Made by a program: the position numbers and the translations under genes. Shown piece by piece: positions 63,688 through 64,000 of a DNA stretch of 64,000 nucleotides (position 1 is its first letter; each line of letters starts with the position of its first letter). The stretch is from Marivivens sp. LCG002. Lineage in GTDB: Bacteria > Pseudomonadota > Alphaproteobacteria > Rhodobacterales > Rhodobacteraceae. The notes under the pieces are model-generated. The model searched no databases. It was not told the origin of the DNA and saw only the letters and a list, made by a program, of their open reading frames with translations. Location: NCBI RefSeq assembly GCF_030264275.1, contig NZ_CP127165.1, positions 1,662,001 to 1,726,000 of the forward strand, read 5' to 3'.

Positions 63688-64000
63688 ATGGCGCAATCAG
63701 TAAAACTGGCCGATGAGATCATGGCCCTGGTCCGGTGTGAAGCAGAGCTACACAGCCGTTCAGTGGCTGGTCAGATTACCCATTGGCTTAAGATTGGGCG
63801 CGCGATCGAACATTCCGGTTCTTATGACCATGCACGCATCACGGCTGCGCTCGAGGGAAAGTTAGACACCACAGCGCTGACAGAAGAGGAAGAGATCGCC
63901 TGGCTTGAGTCATTCACCGAGAAAATGGGGCAAGCCTCTGAAGAAGAAGTAGCCTTCCACGCCAAACGCCGCAGACTAGGGCGGGGCGTTGGGCTCGATG
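63688..64000 (+). CDS. ParD-like antitoxin family protein, 3' end cut by window
   Basis: Open from the ATG at 63688 (site AAGGAGG 6 bases upstream) to the edge, 104 codons. The product opens MAQSVKLADEIMALVRCEAE and continues HSRSVAGQITHWLKIGRAIE, the pattern of the ParD-like family (PF11903) with its ribbon-helix-helix, then an acidic tail and KRRRLGRGVGLD. Family members are about 110-130 residues, so little is missing. The cognate toxin, if any, would start just outside. No stop is reached, so it is partial. Confidence 0.8.
   Translation, partial: MAQSVKLADEIMALVRCEAELHSRSVAGQITHWLKIGRAIEHSGSYDHARITAALEGKLDTTALTEEEEIAWLESFTEKMGQASEEEVAFHAKRRRLGRGVGLD

Overview
The window is a chromosomal stretch of a GC-rich alphaproteobacterium, most likely a marine member of the Rhodobacteraceae (Roseobacter group). 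The gene families, the glgBCAX-pgm order, the aglEFGK-type sugar locus, the SigF/NrsF-bufferin locus and the Anbu/ATP-grasp locus all point there, but this is inference from gene content, not a search. I saw no tRNA, rRNA, insertion sequence, CRISPR array or prophage.

Layout. (1) 3-8469: glycogen operon glgB-glgC-glgA-glgX-pgm, with stop/start overlaps. (2) 9203-13602: sulfide oxidation operon (persulfide dioxygenase, a DUF442-sulfide:quinone reductase fusion, a SulP transporter) behind a strong promoter with a palindromic operator. (3) 13603-16117: pxpA, pxpC and pxpB (5-oxoprolinase) on the minus strand, then a small ORF, an AGE-family epimerase, an EamA transporter, a hydrolase, a Dabb protein and an MFS transporter. 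(4) 21500-28592: alpha-glucoside utilisation locus (GH13 alpha-glucosidase, LacI regulator, ABC importer) tied together by three copies of the operator CCGAAACGTTTCGG. (5) 28623-33841: a six-gene catabolic operon on the minus strand (DUF1185 protein, hydrolase, flavin reductase with a Nudix-like tail, luciferase-like monooxygenase, aldehyde dehydrogenase, CMD-family protein) divergent from a LysR regulator. (6) 34796-40286: drug/metabolite transporters, a second LysR, a small membrane protein, a large secreted phytase-esterase-like protein and an SH3 lipoprotein.

(7) 40314-44746 is the most interesting block. The ECF sigma factor SigF and its membrane anti-sigma NrsF lie divergent to a bufferin-type metallophore RiPP operon: a four-cysteine DUF2282 precursor, a DUF692 (MNIO) modification enzyme, a DUF2063 partner, a DoxX protein and an additional secreted protein. 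A SigF-like promoter precedes the precursor gene and a strong hairpin separates precursor from enzyme. (8) 44753-48675: Anbu proteasome-like peptidase, transglutaminase-like protein, alpha-E protein and circularly permuted ATP-grasp protein, a conserved but poorly understood set. (9) 48947-56779: a small secreted cysteine-motif protein and a cut-down exopolysaccharide locus (BY-kinase/Wzz, metallophosphoesterase, O-antigen ligase-like polymerase, a secreted ClpP-like protein, a priming sugar transferase). (10) 56882-63328: a second sugar ABC importer operon with a clan GH-J glycosidase and its LacI regulator, preceded by two tandem operators. (11) A ParD-like antitoxin gene runs off the right edge from 63688.

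The common thread is carbohydrate uptake and storage: two LacI-controlled ABC importers with dedicated glycosidases could feed glucose phosphate into the glycogen operon. Sulfide and copper stress systems and surface polysaccharide functions lie between.
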